64,000 nucleotides of DNA, taken from Tubulanus polymorphus (taxonomy: Eukaryota > Nemertea > Palaeonemertea > Tubulaniformes > Tubulanidae). Location: contig NC_134031.1 in assembly GCF_964204645.1 (NCBI RefSeq), positions 4,757,001-4,821,000 on the forward strand, given 5' to 3'. This document shows, piece by piece, positions 1-11,706 of this stretch (positions within the stretch are counted from its first letter, which is position 1; every line of letters begins with the position of its first letter). The position numbers were made by a program, and so were the translations under genes. A model generated the notes under the pieces. That model searched no databases, was not told where the DNA came from, and worked only from the letters and a program-made list of their open reading frames with translations.

Positions 1-3000
1 TCTTCCGCAGCTCGCTGAAGTTTTTCAAAGCTCAGAAGGTTCGTCTCGTGCTCTCGTTAGCTCAACAAACTGTAACTGATGCTCGCGACATCTTAATTAA
101 CCTTTTCGATAAAATTTTCTAGGTCACAGAAATTATGGAGATCTACTTAGTCAAATACTGATGGAGGCGTTGCTGCAGATTCACTGCGGACAAAATCCAT
201 TCACGAAAGTTAAAGAAAACAAAAAACTCAGCGCATCACCGATGAAATATGGATCAAGCCCGAGCAGGTAAATTGTTAATGGGCGGCCCAGGGATATTAT
301 TTCAGGGCCCCTATGACTCCTTGATTTCATAAAAACTCCTAAGCAGAAAGTGCTTTTAAAGGTGCTTTGTATCTCCCTTGAGTTTTGAATTTGAGCGAAA
401 TGTCCAAGACTCCTTCAGTTTTGAGGAATAGGCTACTGGAAATGTTTTTAGTTGTACAGTAGACTAACGCCTAATTCAGTACAGTTAGGACCAGGATTTT
501 TCTTAACCCAATTATGCAGTTATTACCAAAATCTGAGTTCAGTAGTGTAAATGATAATAAATGCTCACAAAACTACCAGTTAACCAGATAAACGGTACCG
601 ATTTAGGAGTCTACAGTAATTGGGATATAAAAGTGATGCAGATACTTTTTATCTTTCAGCGGATTTTTATCGGGAAACAATTCGCGACCGTTTAACGAAC
701 ATTTCACTCCGGAGAAATGTTTAGAATCAGAGCTTCTGGCCTATCTGCTCGAATCATATGAGCGCGTTTACATCGAAGAACGAACTGCACCAAAGGTCAG
801 TGAAATATTCTTACCGTTTGATAGGTTGTTTTTTGTTCAACGAGTCTTTGTTCATTGGCACATCAACTTCTACTTCTGCAGTCATTCTTATGTGTTAATT
901 GATTGGATTCTTAGCAGATCAAGTCAGGGAAAATTGGCAGGGTTGAAAAATTGCAGTACTAACAATGATTTTATTAAATCTCTACGTTTTTAGAGAGCCA
1001 GTGCTCCACCTCTCAGTCAAGTGATGGCTGAAGCGAGATGTCAATGCGTTTCACACGCTACATTAGTTTTAAGAGGCTCATTTACACAACCGAGGTAAGA
1101 AACCAATTGAACATCGTATATTATGCAGTATAATTCATGAACGTTTAGTTTATATCTATGTCCTTTTTGTTCAGATCACCTGCTAAGCCGTCATTACTGC
1201 TGCCCTATATGCTAGCGCATAACTTGCCTAGAGGTTTCCTACAGGAACTTCTGAACTCTACTAGTCATGACCAGGAGGCATTTTCAGAGGTATTATTGCA
1301 CAACACATGTTTGTATTTTGATTCCTTTCAAATTGGGAGTATTCTGACCCAGAGACTTACAAAATGATTTTCTTTATACAAAAAAAAAGGATATTTAATC
1401 GTTTGATACGATTGAAAGCAGTAATAAGTGAGATGTTCTGTTGTAGGTGTTCACCCCTGTCATTCAGGGCCTCTTGCAACATATACGCCACCTGTCTTTC
1501 GATACCGATTCCTTCAAGCTGCCACTCGAAGTTCTGAGCGAGCTTTGTGAAATCAAATTGTGCGGAACGAACACGAGACCAATTTGTAATTTGGTAAGAA
1601 ATACCGATTTTGTAGCTCTACAACTTTGATTGTATCAGGGTCCCTGACTCCTTGATTCCCTAGAATTTGAAAATTTCTCCTTTAAAACTCCTTATATTTA
1701 GAAATTACTGGTTTATAGGAACCCTGATGACCCCTGTGACGGTGACGAATTTAAATCGATTTAACACTTGTTTCATGAAATATTTTGCACAGATTGTACA
1801 ACAGCCCAATTGGCTTCCTAAAGCTATGACGGCAGCTGAAGGAATGGAATTTGAAAAACTAACATTCCTAGGACCCTTCTTCAGCTTGTCTGTTTTCGCC
1901 GAAGATGATGTGAGTAGATCCATTCGGAATAACAATCGGAAAATACTTTTGATCAGTTGAAACAATTGGTACTTCTTGAATTGTTATATTTGAATATCCT
2001 TGAATATAAGTTCCGCGATCACGAAGGCAATAAGTAAAAAAGTCAAAATGTTAAGATCTATTTTGAAAACCCGAATTCCACTAAAAACCATGATCGAGGA
2101 ATGAATCAATTCTAATCGATTTTAACTTTTAGACTTATTAACTTTTCACCTTCGTGAATCTGGCACTTATACTGAACTCTTCATTCTCGACTTATCGTGA
2201 AGTTTTACCTTTACTTTAATACCCTCGTTTCAGACCAAAGTCGTCGATCGATTTTTCTCTGGCACACAAGTAACGACGGAAAGTGCCCGTATTATAAATC
2301 AGTCATTACAACACGCTATGGAGTATACCAGGGTAATTATCATTAACGCAATCAATATTTATTACTAGTAATCACCAACATCACCGTGAATTTCAATTGC
2401 CGGTATTGCAGTAGGGTACATGACCTACCCCTGAATATGGGTACTAGTATTGCCCAGTATCTCGGCAAACAGGGTGGCCACTGACTTGGAAAGAATCTAG
2501 AAAATATTAATAAATTTCACCCAAAAATCTGGAAAACTCAGGCATGTAGAATATGCTATTGACCACGCATTTCCTTATCCATAGAGGATTCATGAAAAAT
2601 TAATGAATTTTCACATTTTAAATGGAGAAATTTTTCTGATCCATTCGGAGAATATTGTGTAATCAGAAAAAAATCTTGGGAAAACTTGGGAAATTTGTGA
2701 ATGGGCTGAAAGTAGCCACCCTGGCTAACGCTTCAACAGTGAAAAAAACTGTAACGCTATCTAGCTTCGAGCTATAATTGTAATGCATATTTTTCAGGGC
2801 GAGCTGTATAAGATATTGCACGCGTTGCTCGTTTATGGTGAAACAAGAGAAAAAGCAATGGATTTCGTAAAAATGATGATTGAAACAAACAGCAAACGTT
2901 CGCAGTTACAGGTAAAGCATCTATTTCAACCCCTGTCACAATGAAATCTATGGCAAATCAATATGAGATGAAGAATTTGTATTTTCTCTCGCGCGCAGAG

Positions 3001-6000
3001 TGATGAAAGATTGGTCGCCGGTGAAGGATTCATGTTGAATTTCTTGGCCGTTTTACAAAAACTATCCGTCAGAATCAACCTGGACAAAGTCGATCCGATG
3101 TACCCGCATCACCCGAAATCACGCGTGACAATTAAAGAGGAAAGTCGTTTGAAAGCCAGTCCGCAGGAAGTGAGTGACTGGATCGCTGAACTCGGTACGA
3201 TATGTTTACTTTCTCACAAAAACGTTCTTGCTATTCAATGCATAATACATGATAGATTAATTCGGTAATTCGATATAGCATAGCTGCCAACTGTTCCTGA
3301 TTTTCAGTATTTGTTTCTATTTTGTAATGATGAATACTGATTTGATTTGCTTGATGCGTACAGAAATAGAAAAGATGTTACGTTACATGATGGATTAAGT
3401 TGATGATTTAGGAACAGTTTTTGGACAATCTTTTTCAAACCGCTATAAGTGATTTGTAGCAAGTCTATGTAGTGGTTCTTTCTGGAAAATTTTGTTAAGG
3501 CTCCCTGATTTATTGATTTATTCTTATTTTTCACACAAATGTCAATAACTGCTGATAAGTGCTACTGTATAGCTTTTAATCTGAGAAATTTTTGTCACAG
3601 CAGTCCTAATCGTGATACTAAGTGTTGATCAAATAATCACTCCCTAAATTATTGATTTATTGTCGCTTATAGAAAAGAATGCCAGTTTTAAATGGTCAGA
3701 CCCTCGCTTCCCGACCGAGTGCTTCTTCCTGACGTTGCAGTGCCATCACCTATCAGTCGTGCCGGTGATGAGGAAATATCAGCGTCGATTGCGCGCGATC
3801 CGCGATCTCAGTCGTATGGTCGAAGAGATGCAGCAGGGCGAGAGTCAATGGAAGAATTTGCCGGTCGCCAGTAGAAACCGCGATTTACTGAAACGCTGGA
3901 AATCTCAGGTTAAGGTACGATACGCGATGGAAGATACTCGGTTCTCCTTCAAACTGAAAATACTCCTTCAAATATCATATTATACATGCTATGCATGAAA
4001 CTGAGTATTCAGGTGGTTTTTTCAATGCATCAATTCAACAGCTTCTTATATTCACGATTGATAGAACTCTATATCCGTGTTGACGCGATGTAGAGAGAAT
4101 CCCACAATTATAACGAAAAAGTCCGAAAATGTATTTTTCTGCATTTTTTCACAGCGCCTTCAAAAAGGCAAACTATGCGCGGATGCAGGTTTAATGGACG
4201 AGCAGCAACTCAGTCGATGTCTTCAGTTTTACAGCTCCACAACTCAGGTTTTACTGAAAATTATCTCACCAAATGGGTAAGACTCATCGCAGCGCGAACA
4301 AAGAGATGTCGCGTATTTCTCGTGTAATGCTCTATGCCTGATCTCGTTCCAGACCAACTTTACCTCTGCCAGAGGAAATACCAATGGCATTCAGCGCTCT
4401 GCCGGAATTTTATATCGATGATCTGGCAGATTTTCTTCTATTTGTCGTGCAGTAAGTTTTCAAAATTTTAAGTCTGTACTAATTATGAATTATGCTTACG
4501 TAATTTTGGGCCAGGGACACCTGAGTGAACACACTCACAAATCTGCAAGACTTTAAACAGTCTCCTTGCCATAAACTCCTTCAATTTTGAGAAAAAACCA
4601 TCAGGAATTTTTGTCTAGCTTATTGTTGTACAGTAAACTACGCCTAAATCGCAACAGATGGGAACAGGATTTGTTTTTACCCAATTAGGCGGTTACCGAA
4701 TTTGAAACTGAGTTACGTAGTCTATAGGAAAAGAGTTTGCTTACAAAACCACAGAATTAATAGTTTACTGCGATGAACAGTACTGATTTAGGAGGAATCT
4801 ACAGGAGGGATATGAAAGTGATGCAGACACTTCCTTGAAATTTGTAATTTTCTCCTTTGAAACCCCTTGAAAACTGACTTATATTTTGTATGTTACGCGT
4901 TTCAGATTCACGCCGGCAGTCCTTGAAGATGCCAGTATGCAGCATATTATCACGTTTCTCATAATGATGATCTGCAGCTATCATTATATCGGCAATCCTT
5001 ATCTGGCAGCTAAACTCATCGAAGTGATGTTTGTACTGAATCCATTCGTGCAGCCGAGAACAGAACACTTACATGAAATGATTCTAACACATCCGTTGGC
5101 CTTAGAACACCTTGTGCCTGCTTTAGTTTGTTTCTATACAGGTATGTCATTTGGGACGTCTGGGTCCAGTTCCACGGTTCGGAGTTAAGATTTGACCCTG
5201 AGTTAACTCGTTGAAAATGAACTAATTTTAACTCAGAGTTAACTCTAACTCACAACTGTGGAACTGGGTCCTGCTCTCCTTCAGGCAGTTATATATAGTT
5301 ACCGGTTAAGTTTGACTGAATGGAGTAAAAATTGGTACATTTCAAATGTTTTGATCTTGAAATATGGATCATCCCTCAAATTTAATAGGTAGATTTTATT
5401 TTAATTTGTTTCTATTTGGCGTCCCTTACAAACCCACCACACTTGTCGCAGCTAAACAGCGGGTTTGATTTTTCAGTACAGAAATAGTTATGCGATCCAC
5501 GGTCGAATTTACAGAATTTCCACATTTTTTAGTCAAATCTTAAACCGAGCACTATGGAACTGGGCTCTGTTCTTCTGTAAAAAAGACTTCAATTGAAATT
5601 GTTGAAGCCCCATTAACTGAGAATTTTGTATTTCAGTTATTGAAACGACTGGTGCCAGCAGTGAATTCTATGATAAGTTCACTATTCGCTATCATATAAG
5701 TATCATATTCAAAGCAATATGGGAATGTTTACCACACAGGATGAATTTCATTACACAGGCTAAGTAAGTGTTTATGGTCGACTACTGTTTTCTCCATGGC
5801 AAATGGGGGTAATTCAGTGAATTTAATTGAAGGGGCTTTTACAGCCCTTAACCCTTTCAGTGCATCTACACCGCAGTGCGGTGTATGAATCGGTGATGGA
5901 TTTTGCTAGTACACTGCACTGTGGCGTATTGATGTAGGTAGTAATTCGTTTTTATCTCTATTGAAAGATGGCAGCACCTGTCAAACATAGTGAAATATTA

Positions 6001-9000
6001 GTAACTAACGATATACTGCGCCAGGGTGTAGATGCACTATAGTGCTATTCCCGTTATTCAACACACTAGGGTGGAATTTTTCAAAATTTTCAAATTATCT
6101 CCAGCACTATAGGGTATTGATTAGTCAGCACTGAAAGGGTTAATAGAAATAACTTGTCATGTATCAGATAATTAGGTGGTTTATAAGCTGTAGAGGCTAT
6201 TTCCACAGGACGTACCAATTTCTTTGCAGAACGTTAATTCGATGCTCCTTAGTTTACTTGCAATGATCCTTCAAACGTGACCCTGTTTTCTGAAATTTCA
6301 GTTCCTCGAATAAAGACTTCGTAAAGTTTGTGAACATGTTGATGAATGACACGACGTTTCTGTTGGATGAAAGCCTCGATTGTTTGAAGAGAATACACGA
6401 AATTCAAGACACGTTGGAAAACACCGAGGAGTGGGAAAAACTTTCAAGAGTAAGTGTCATTCGTTTAACAGGTGAACGATCTGAGAAGAGATTTGTTGTG
6501 AGTTTACTTTTTTGGAAAAATTTGTGAAGGCCCTGATTTGTGCTTTTCACAAAATTGTCAATGAGTGCTGAAAAGTGCTTATTTTTGACTTGCGATCCAT
6601 CTGAAAAAATGTTTGTCACAGCGTTCATAATTCTGATTCTAGCTGTTGCCAAGCATCTTTACTTATAGGTAATTAATGTGTCCTAGTGCATGAATGATAT
6701 ATGTGATAGGTCCATAGATTATTGTTACGATTCAAAAAAGCATGATGAGCAGTTGCATCATGTCTATCATGGGCGCAACTCTTTTATCCACACCTCAAGT
6801 GCTGAGAAGTGCTTTCTTTCACGTAAGAGTTCCTGCTACCAACTGTTGAGTCAATTATCATAGGTCTCAATGGGTTTAACTGACGTATAATGGAATTTTT
6901 ACAGAATTTTCGTGATTCAGTGATGTTTCATTTCATATTGTTTAGGAACAGCAGCAGAGTCGCCAGCGACAGCTTTCTACCGACGAAAGACAGTGTCGAT
7001 CGTATTTAACACTCGCGTCAGAAACGGTAGAAATGTTCGATTATCTAACGGAACGCATTAAGAAGCCATTCCTTATTCCGGTGAGTTAGTGTTTATTGGA
7101 CGCAGTTTACAGTTGTCAGTTATGTCGAGATCAAAAGATTTTTCGATTATTTGATGCTTAAAACGAAGTTCAAGAATCGGAAAAGCGCATCATTATTTAT
7201 TTGTTAAGATGTAAAGAGACTTCTCCCTGTGGCCACAATCACTAAGTTTTGATTTGAAATCCTCTAAATACAGTCGACTCCATTTGCCTTGGATCTCTTG
7301 GGACCAATAAATTTACTCGGAGTCGAGTGAATTCTGGGGGAGTCAGGGCCACATCGCATGAATTTTGTTAGGAAGATTTTTGCTGTGCATGTGATAATCT
7401 AAGACTATCGCAACCGTAGCAAGCGGAGACGACTGTTTGTTATTTCGCGGTTTATTTCGTCACATTAAAACAAAGCTCGTCGTGTTCATCTTGCAGGGTC
7501 TGGCCGAACGTCTAGCCGCGATGTTGAACTTCAATTTGCAACAGTTGTGCGGGTCGAAGTGCAAAAACTTGAAGGTCAAAAACCCGGAAAAGTACGGCTG
7601 GGAGCCGCGCAAATTGCTCAACCAACTGACGAACATATACCTACATTTAGACTGTGATGACTTCGCGAAGGCGATCGCGAACGACGAACGATCGTACCGG
7701 AAGGCGTTATTCGACGACGCCATTTCGCGTATGGTGAAAGCTAACATTAAAACCGAAAGCGAAATCGCGCAATTCCGTAAACTGCAGGAAACGGTCGAAG
7801 ATCTCGTCGTCAAGAAAGCGAAAATGGAACGCGATTACGGCGAAGTTCCCGACGAATTCAAAGGTTGGTTTTTTTTTTTAAAGAAAGCTGCCGATGACTT
7901 CTTATTTTATGAATCGAGGGTGGCCACTCACCTAGAAATCGGAGAATTTTCTTTTCTTTTAAAAAGTCAGAGAATAGTCAGGGAATTTTGTAAAAAAGCT
8001 AAGAATCAGGTAAAAGTCTGGGGAAATATGTTGAGATAGTTATATCATGCGTAAAATGAAACAGATTCCATCTATATGACTGTGTTCATTGATTGGATCC
8101 TTAGCAGAAGTCAAGGAAAACAACATGCATTTCATGGAATAGTCAGGGGAAAAGCGAGTCAAATAAAAGTGGCCACCTTATCTTCAACAAATGAGATTAA
8201 ATCTGAGCATTTCGTGAAATAATACTGTCAACATTGCTCAAAATTTTGGATGATTTCAAAGCATTGGGGGTGAATAGGAAGTTAGCAAATTCAACTAAGC
8301 ATTAATAGAGATCTCTTAGCAAGGTTGTATCCGAGTTCAGTGAAGTTTTCCGTATGGTATTTGTTCTTGCACTCGATTGAACCGACCCTGACAGCTTGAA
8401 TAAGGTTTCACCAATTGCATTAAAATAACAACACTCGATATCCAGGCGTTAATCAGAATTTCTGTGTACGATTTCCTTGTTGTAGATCCTTTGATGGATA
8501 CTCTAATGAGAGAACCCGTATTACTGCCTACTAGCGGTAACATAATGGATCGTCCGATCATCATGAGACATCTACTGAATTCGCAGACGGATCCATTCAG
8601 TCGCCAACCGTTAAAAGAGGAAGATCTTCAACCAGGTATCTATTACAAATATCAGATCGGGACCCTGTCCAGGTTCGGATTTTTAATCAGCTCTCGCGAT
8701 TGGAAATGAATTATTTCTAACGCTTAAGTGTCGAACTGGTTTTGGTTTTTCAGACCAGTTCTTACTTAAAACCTGGTGTTACCCCATTTGACCTAACAGT
8801 TAACCTTGACTGAAAACTGGTCTATAAGGCTAAAGAAAATGATACCTTTTTTCTCCTAATCGGCTGGGTCATTTTCTGAACTGCAATAAAGTTTGTAATT
8901 AGTTCATTTCTATAACTGCCGGGTCTGTTATGGCTAACTTGATCATGACTTAAAAATAAGTAATGTACAGGGGAGATAGGCGGCCGAATAGGAGGCCGGG

Positions 9001-9214
9001 TCAAATTCTAAGCTCAGCAGAAATGAGAAACAAGGTATCAATTCTTTTTAGCTTTATAAACCCTTATATGAGAGCCAGTGTGCTAGAACTATATAATGAG
9101 CAGTTCTCGTTTCCATTCTGCCTGTAACGATTCTGATTTCTTGTCTCGTTTTTTCTAGTTCCAGAGTTGAAGGCAAAAATCGAAGCTTGGGTGAAAGAAA
9201 AGGAAACGTCTTGA
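1..9214 (+). CDS. UBE4B: UBE4B, ubiquitin conjugation factor E4 B (3' part, 20 exons)
   Basis: U-box E3/E4 ligase that extends ubiquitin chains together with an E2; known UBE4B partners include the p97/VCP ATPase. Exons read: 1-38 (partial), 123-267, 660-795, 994-1094, 1175-1289, 1447-1593, 1793-1909, 2234-2332, 2798-2911, 2999-3194, 3673-3914, 4155-4276, 4353-4451, 4906-5141, 5637-5763, 6302-6449, 6946-7080, 7497-7863, 8486-8635, 9159-9214. All are GT-AG and every junction keeps frame, giving 962 residues and a stop at 9212-9214. Family landmarks in order include [48 protein letters not shown] and [14 protein letters not shown] in the elongating core. The C-terminal U-box spans the last two exons ([15 protein letters not shown], then [14 protein letters not shown] and TDPFSRQ). 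The N-terminus lies left of the window. Introns hold many small transposons. Identity is very secure; the 1-38 exon is the least certain. Confidence 0.96.
300..655 (+). repeat. interspersed ~380-bp repeat, copy 1
   Basis: Shares an ordered set of blocks (GACTCCTT, AGTTGTACAGTA, GATTTAGGAG, GGGATATAAAAGTGATGCAGA) with 4505-4890 and 51585-51995. Shorter relatives lie at 1637-1735 and 41570-41760. It fills most of the UBE4B intron 268-659 and ends only a few bases before the 3' splice site. No coding capacity seen. Confidence 0.75.
1637..1735 (+). repeat. short internally deleted relative of the ~380-bp repeat
   Basis: Begins CAGGGTCCCTGACTCCTTGA and ends GGAACCCTGA, so it keeps inverted ends (CAGGGTCC with GGAACCCTG) and the CTCCTT blocks but lacks the middle. 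It sits in the UBE4B intron 1594-1792. Confidence 0.45.
2471..2722. mobile_element. AGGGTGGCCACT inverted-repeat element, copy 1
   Basis: Opens with AGGGTGGCCACT and closes with AGTAGCCACCCT, near-perfect terminal inverted repeats. It is about 250 bp, AT-rich and has no ORF, so a non-autonomous DNA transposon (MITE) is likely. It lies in the UBE4B intron 2333-2797. The second full copy is at 7917-8178. Confidence 0.75.
4053..4131 (+). mobile_element. fragment of the Penelope-like element family
   Basis: In the UBE4B intron 3915-4154. The stretch from TCACGATTGATAG through TCCGTGTTGACGCGATG and GAGAATCCCACAA to AAAGTCCGAAAATG matches the left end of the insertion at 49914-50497 with a few differences. 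It stops before the hammerhead segment, so this is a truncated or decayed copy. A weaker reverse-strand resemblance occurs at about 54530-54575 in XPR1 intron 6. Confidence 0.7.
4505..4890 (+). repeat. interspersed ~380-bp repeat, copy 2
   Basis: Same block order as 300-655, including TTGTACAGTAAACTACGCCT, ACAGTACTGATTTAGGAGGA and GGATATGAAAGTGATGCAGA. It occupies the UBE4B intron 4452-4905 and ends just upstream of the 3' splice site, as copies 1 and 3 do. Confidence 0.75.
5161..5271. mobile_element. small inverted-repeat element (GGGTCCAGTTCCAC)
   Basis: Left end GGGTCCAGTTCCACGGTT and right end GTGGAACTGGGTCC are inverted repeats around a palindromic GAGTTAACTC core. Decayed related sequence lies at about 5475-5575. 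It belongs to a loose superfamily of short foldback elements also seen at 10042, 29697, 39864 and 46403. It lies in the UBE4B intron 5142-5636. Confidence 0.65.
5852..6139. mobile_element. piggyBac-type MITE flanked by TTAA
   Basis: A 288-bp element starting CCCTTTCAGTGC and ending GCACTGAAAGGG, exact terminal inverted repeats, flanked by TTAA at 5848-5851 and 6140-6143. TTAA duplication and CCC ends are the hallmark of the piggyBac superfamily. No transposase ORF, so non-autonomous. The interior contains a CACCGCAGTGCGGTG palindrome. A reverse-orientation relative lies in XPR1 intron 9 (56567-56815). Confidence 0.85.
7917..8178. mobile_element. AGGGTGGCCACT inverted-repeat element, copy 2
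   Basis: Begins AGGGTGGCCACTC and ends AGTGGCCACCT; same family as 2471-2722. An internal block (CATTGATTGGATCCTTAGCAG) recurs at about 895-925 as a solitary fragment. It lies in the UBE4B intron 7864-8485. Confidence 0.75.
8486..9214 (+). other. UBE4B: UBE4B U-box coding exons
   Basis: Exon 8486-8635 carries almost the whole U-box, the RING-like fold held by salt bridges rather than zinc that recruits the E2. It starts DPLMDTLM after a codon split across the intron and ends at LQP. Exon 9159-9214 adds [18 protein letters not shown] and the stop. Intron 8636-9158 contains a TGATACC element (8840-9040). Only the last exon and its flanks, not the main U-box exon, were copied to 26.3-27.7 kb. 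Confidence 0.93.
8840..9040. mobile_element. TGATACC MITE, copy 1
   Basis: About 200 bp, from TGATACCTTTTTTCTCC to GAGAAACAAGGTATCA, forming terminal inverted repeats. Near-full copy at 59794-59983 and a left-truncated copy at 26330-26500. It lies in the last UBE4B intron. The duplicated UBE4B tail at 26.3 kb begins inside this element. Confidence 0.8.
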
Positions 9215-9546
9215 ATACCCGTGCATTTAGACATCGTATCATTTTCACTTAATACTTATATCTACATTATTTATTATTTACGATTCTTGTGTCGTTTTGC
9301 TTTAATTTTTCCTGATTGAAATAGAAATTGTCTCCTCTTTTTGTCTGATGATAATGTAAAAAAACCTATAAATGTCCTTCATTCTTTTCTTAGAAAACTT
9401 GAGAAAAATTTTCACAGATTTGCTGTATTTATTTTTCTGTGTGAATTTTCTACATAGAATAAGACTAGATATGGGCTGTCTTAGAGCCAAACATTTTTTA
9501 CTCTGCCCAACTCATTCAAATTTGAACTGAGAAAGCGCCATTTGCT

Positions 9547-9693
9547 AGGGCCGTATTTAGCAGGAAGGCAGTTGCACCCCTAGAAATTTTGGGAAAGTGC
9601 CCTTTTTGCAAGTATAATTGTCATATCCGATAGAACTGCCCCTTTTCGGATTTCTCCCCCCCCCCCTAAAATTAAAGTGCTAGTTACGGCCCT
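9547..9693. mobile_element. AGGGCCGTA MITE, copy 1
   Basis: Ends AGGGCCGTA and TACGGCCCT; about 147 bp with an internal poly-C tract. The duplicated flank at about 27010-27030 runs from GCGCCATTT into unrelated sequence without the element, so the locus exists with and without it. Second copy at 46564-46803. Confidence 0.8.
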
Positions 9694-10041
9694 GGTTGCG
9701 ATTATTTTTTGTGTCGGAATTGAAAAGGAACTAGTTTTTTTAATCCTCGATTGAGTCAACTGTGGAATTGAATCACACTCATCAAAAGAGTCTTCATTCC
9801 GCCGGTCTTAACCTGAATTTGATTTATGCGCAAGCGTTAAAGGAATGGGTTATTTTTTCGATCTGGCAGGAATTTAACTTACAAATTCCTCCTGAGATTT
9901 CGCTACATGTATTTTTCTCTAAGCTACAGTTTTATCAATCTCATTGGCTCATAGAAATCGGTACAATTACTGAAGTGTTCAACTAGATACATAGTTCAGG
10001 AGCCAGTTTTATAGATCAGTTTTAACTTTGAAACGCCTGCG

Positions 10042-10168
10042 GCCAGTTGGACAGTCATGCCTTAGATTTAAAACCAGTCTAAGAACATCGCCAATCTAAC
10101 AAGTTAAGAACAGTCTTAAAGATTTAAGACACTGTTGGCCTTAAGTCACAACTGTGCAACTGTACCCT
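10042..10168. mobile_element. small foldback element, TAGACTTAAGACCAGTC family
   Basis: Left GGCCAGTTGGACAGTCATG and right CACAACTGTGCAACTG are degenerate inverted ends. The middle block CAATCTAACAAGTTAAGA matches the elements at 39864-40001 and 46403-46542. Confidence 0.65.
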
Positions 10169-10169
10169 A

Positions 10170-10553
10170 CAGCCAGTTGCTCAAAAGTTGGGTTAACCAG
10201 TGGATATTTGACATAGTGACAATTAGCAAGCCAGGTTGGACAAGACACCCCAGGCAAGACACTTATCCTCATTGCCTCTCTCGACCCAGGAGTAAATAGG
10301 TACCTGGTCTGATTGACTCCTGAGCGCCTAGCGGCTGCTCGGATGTTACTTCTCCCCAGGGAGAGATGACAGATACATGGAATAGAGTTATAGGCTGGGG
10401 GTTATAATACCAATTTAATGGAAAGCGCTGTTGAACATGGTGTCACAGTTAAAAGGGCGTTATTGAAATTGAATAGCTATTACTATTACAATTAAAAGTT
10501 CATTGTTACTATATCCACCGGTTATCTTTAACCAGCTTTTGAGCAACTGGGCC
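10170..10553. mobile_element. inverted-repeat element with a nested SINE-like insert
   Basis: Left arm CAGTTGCTCAAAAGTTGGGT and right arm CCAGCTTTTGAGCAACTGGG are inverted repeats, continuing with TTAACCAGTGGAT against ATCCACCGGTTA. The interior (about 10225-10400) is unlike the arms and looks like a separate insertion. Confidence 0.65.
10225..10400 (+). repeat. SINE-like block
   Basis: Contains GGCAAGACACTTATCCTCAT, GCCTCTCTCGACCCAGGAGT and AAATAGGTACCTGG. I recall this kind of block from SINE-type repeats of many marine invertebrates, but could not check it here. No clear pol III boxes or A-tail, so classification is tentative. Confidence 0.35.
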
Positions 10554-10863
10554 CAGTTTAATCGATGGTCACTTGATATTATCCGTGGGTATGTATGGAA
10601 ACTGATCTTTAAAACCGGGACTAACTGTTGATAATTCTGTTGTAAATCATCATTATCAGAATGTCGTCTATTTTTCACAACCATCCATGAATGAAAAACG
10701 TATTTATGACGAATTGTAAATATATATACATATGAATATTAGTATCGTAGAATGTATGCACTGATTGTGAGTGGAATAAGATGAAAAAATAAATCAACAA
10801 TATTGTATGTGATATCGTAGCGTATTTTTGGTTTACCTTTGTCAGCGATATGATGTTGGCATT

Positions 10864-10983
10864 GAGCCAATTCATGTAAAATCGCGGTACGTTTTTTTAT
10901 GTGAGCATTTGTTTCATTGGTTCTTGGCTTAAAAGACGTATAATCGATGCGATTGAAGACATGGCGAACCTCCGTCGATGACA
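10864..10983 (-). CDS. possible first coding exon of an unidentified small gene
   Basis: On the minus strand an ATG at 10981-10983 opens a polar, basic reading frame (MSSTEVRHVFNRIDYTSF, then KPRTNETNAHIKKRTAIL and HELAQCQHHIADK). It ends at a consensus donor AAAG|GTAAAC near 10864. The composition looks more like real protein than the surrounding AT-rich DNA. No family recognised and no convincing second exon found before UBE4B, so this could be a decayed gene or chance. Confidence 0.3.
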
Positions 10984-11355
10984 TGGTCAACTGAGTTAAA
11001 ATTCTACGAAAAACTGTTTTTGGCGGGAAAATTCTTAGCTCTCGCGTATAAAATTGCAATGACCTCGATTGGGGGGGGCGTTGTCTCTACGAACAAATGG
11101 GATTGTTTTTTGGATATACGGGGAATTCCGGCGCTACTAAAATTATGGGAAAGCCATAGAATGGTGTACGTTTCATTGGACTAGGTGCCGTATACGTGCC
11201 GATTTCAAATGCTCATTGCTGGTGAGGATGTAATTATTTCACTCATCTGCCATAGGTATTGTTTCATTTTAATACCCGGTGATTGTTTTGATTGACATTG
11301 AGGTGTAAGCGAATATTCACTTACACGAGGCCTCCACATGCACGCGGAGTGCTAC

Positions 11356-11382
11356 ACCACACACACACACACACACACACAA
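11356..11382. repeat. (CA)n microsatellite
   Basis: An uninterrupted run of about 13 CA dinucleotides in intergenic sequence. Confidence 0.9.
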
Positions 11383-11706
11383 GCTCGTACAGTACACTAC
11401 GGTGATGCTGTAACGCGTGAACGTTTGATATGAAAATAGGCTGAATAATCATAGCAGAAGATGAGCGCTGTGTTTTCTGTTCGATAGAATTTGTAATAAA
11501 TTGTAATTTCTTGTGACCTGAAAATACTAAGCAGCAAACTAAAAGGTCTGTCGAGGTCTGAATATTGTAGTGGTAAATTCCAGGACTTAAAACGATCTAA
11601 TAGCCGATTTCTTCTGTACCACCGATATTTTAGCTTCCGTGGCCAACATTGGAAGAGGTTTCCAAGACCCAATATTCAGCCACCCTCTGATATGTGATGA
11701 ATTTTA

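Noticed and set aside
1705-1965. 86-codon minus-strand ORF
   Set aside because: Antisense to a secure UBE4B exon (1793-1909).
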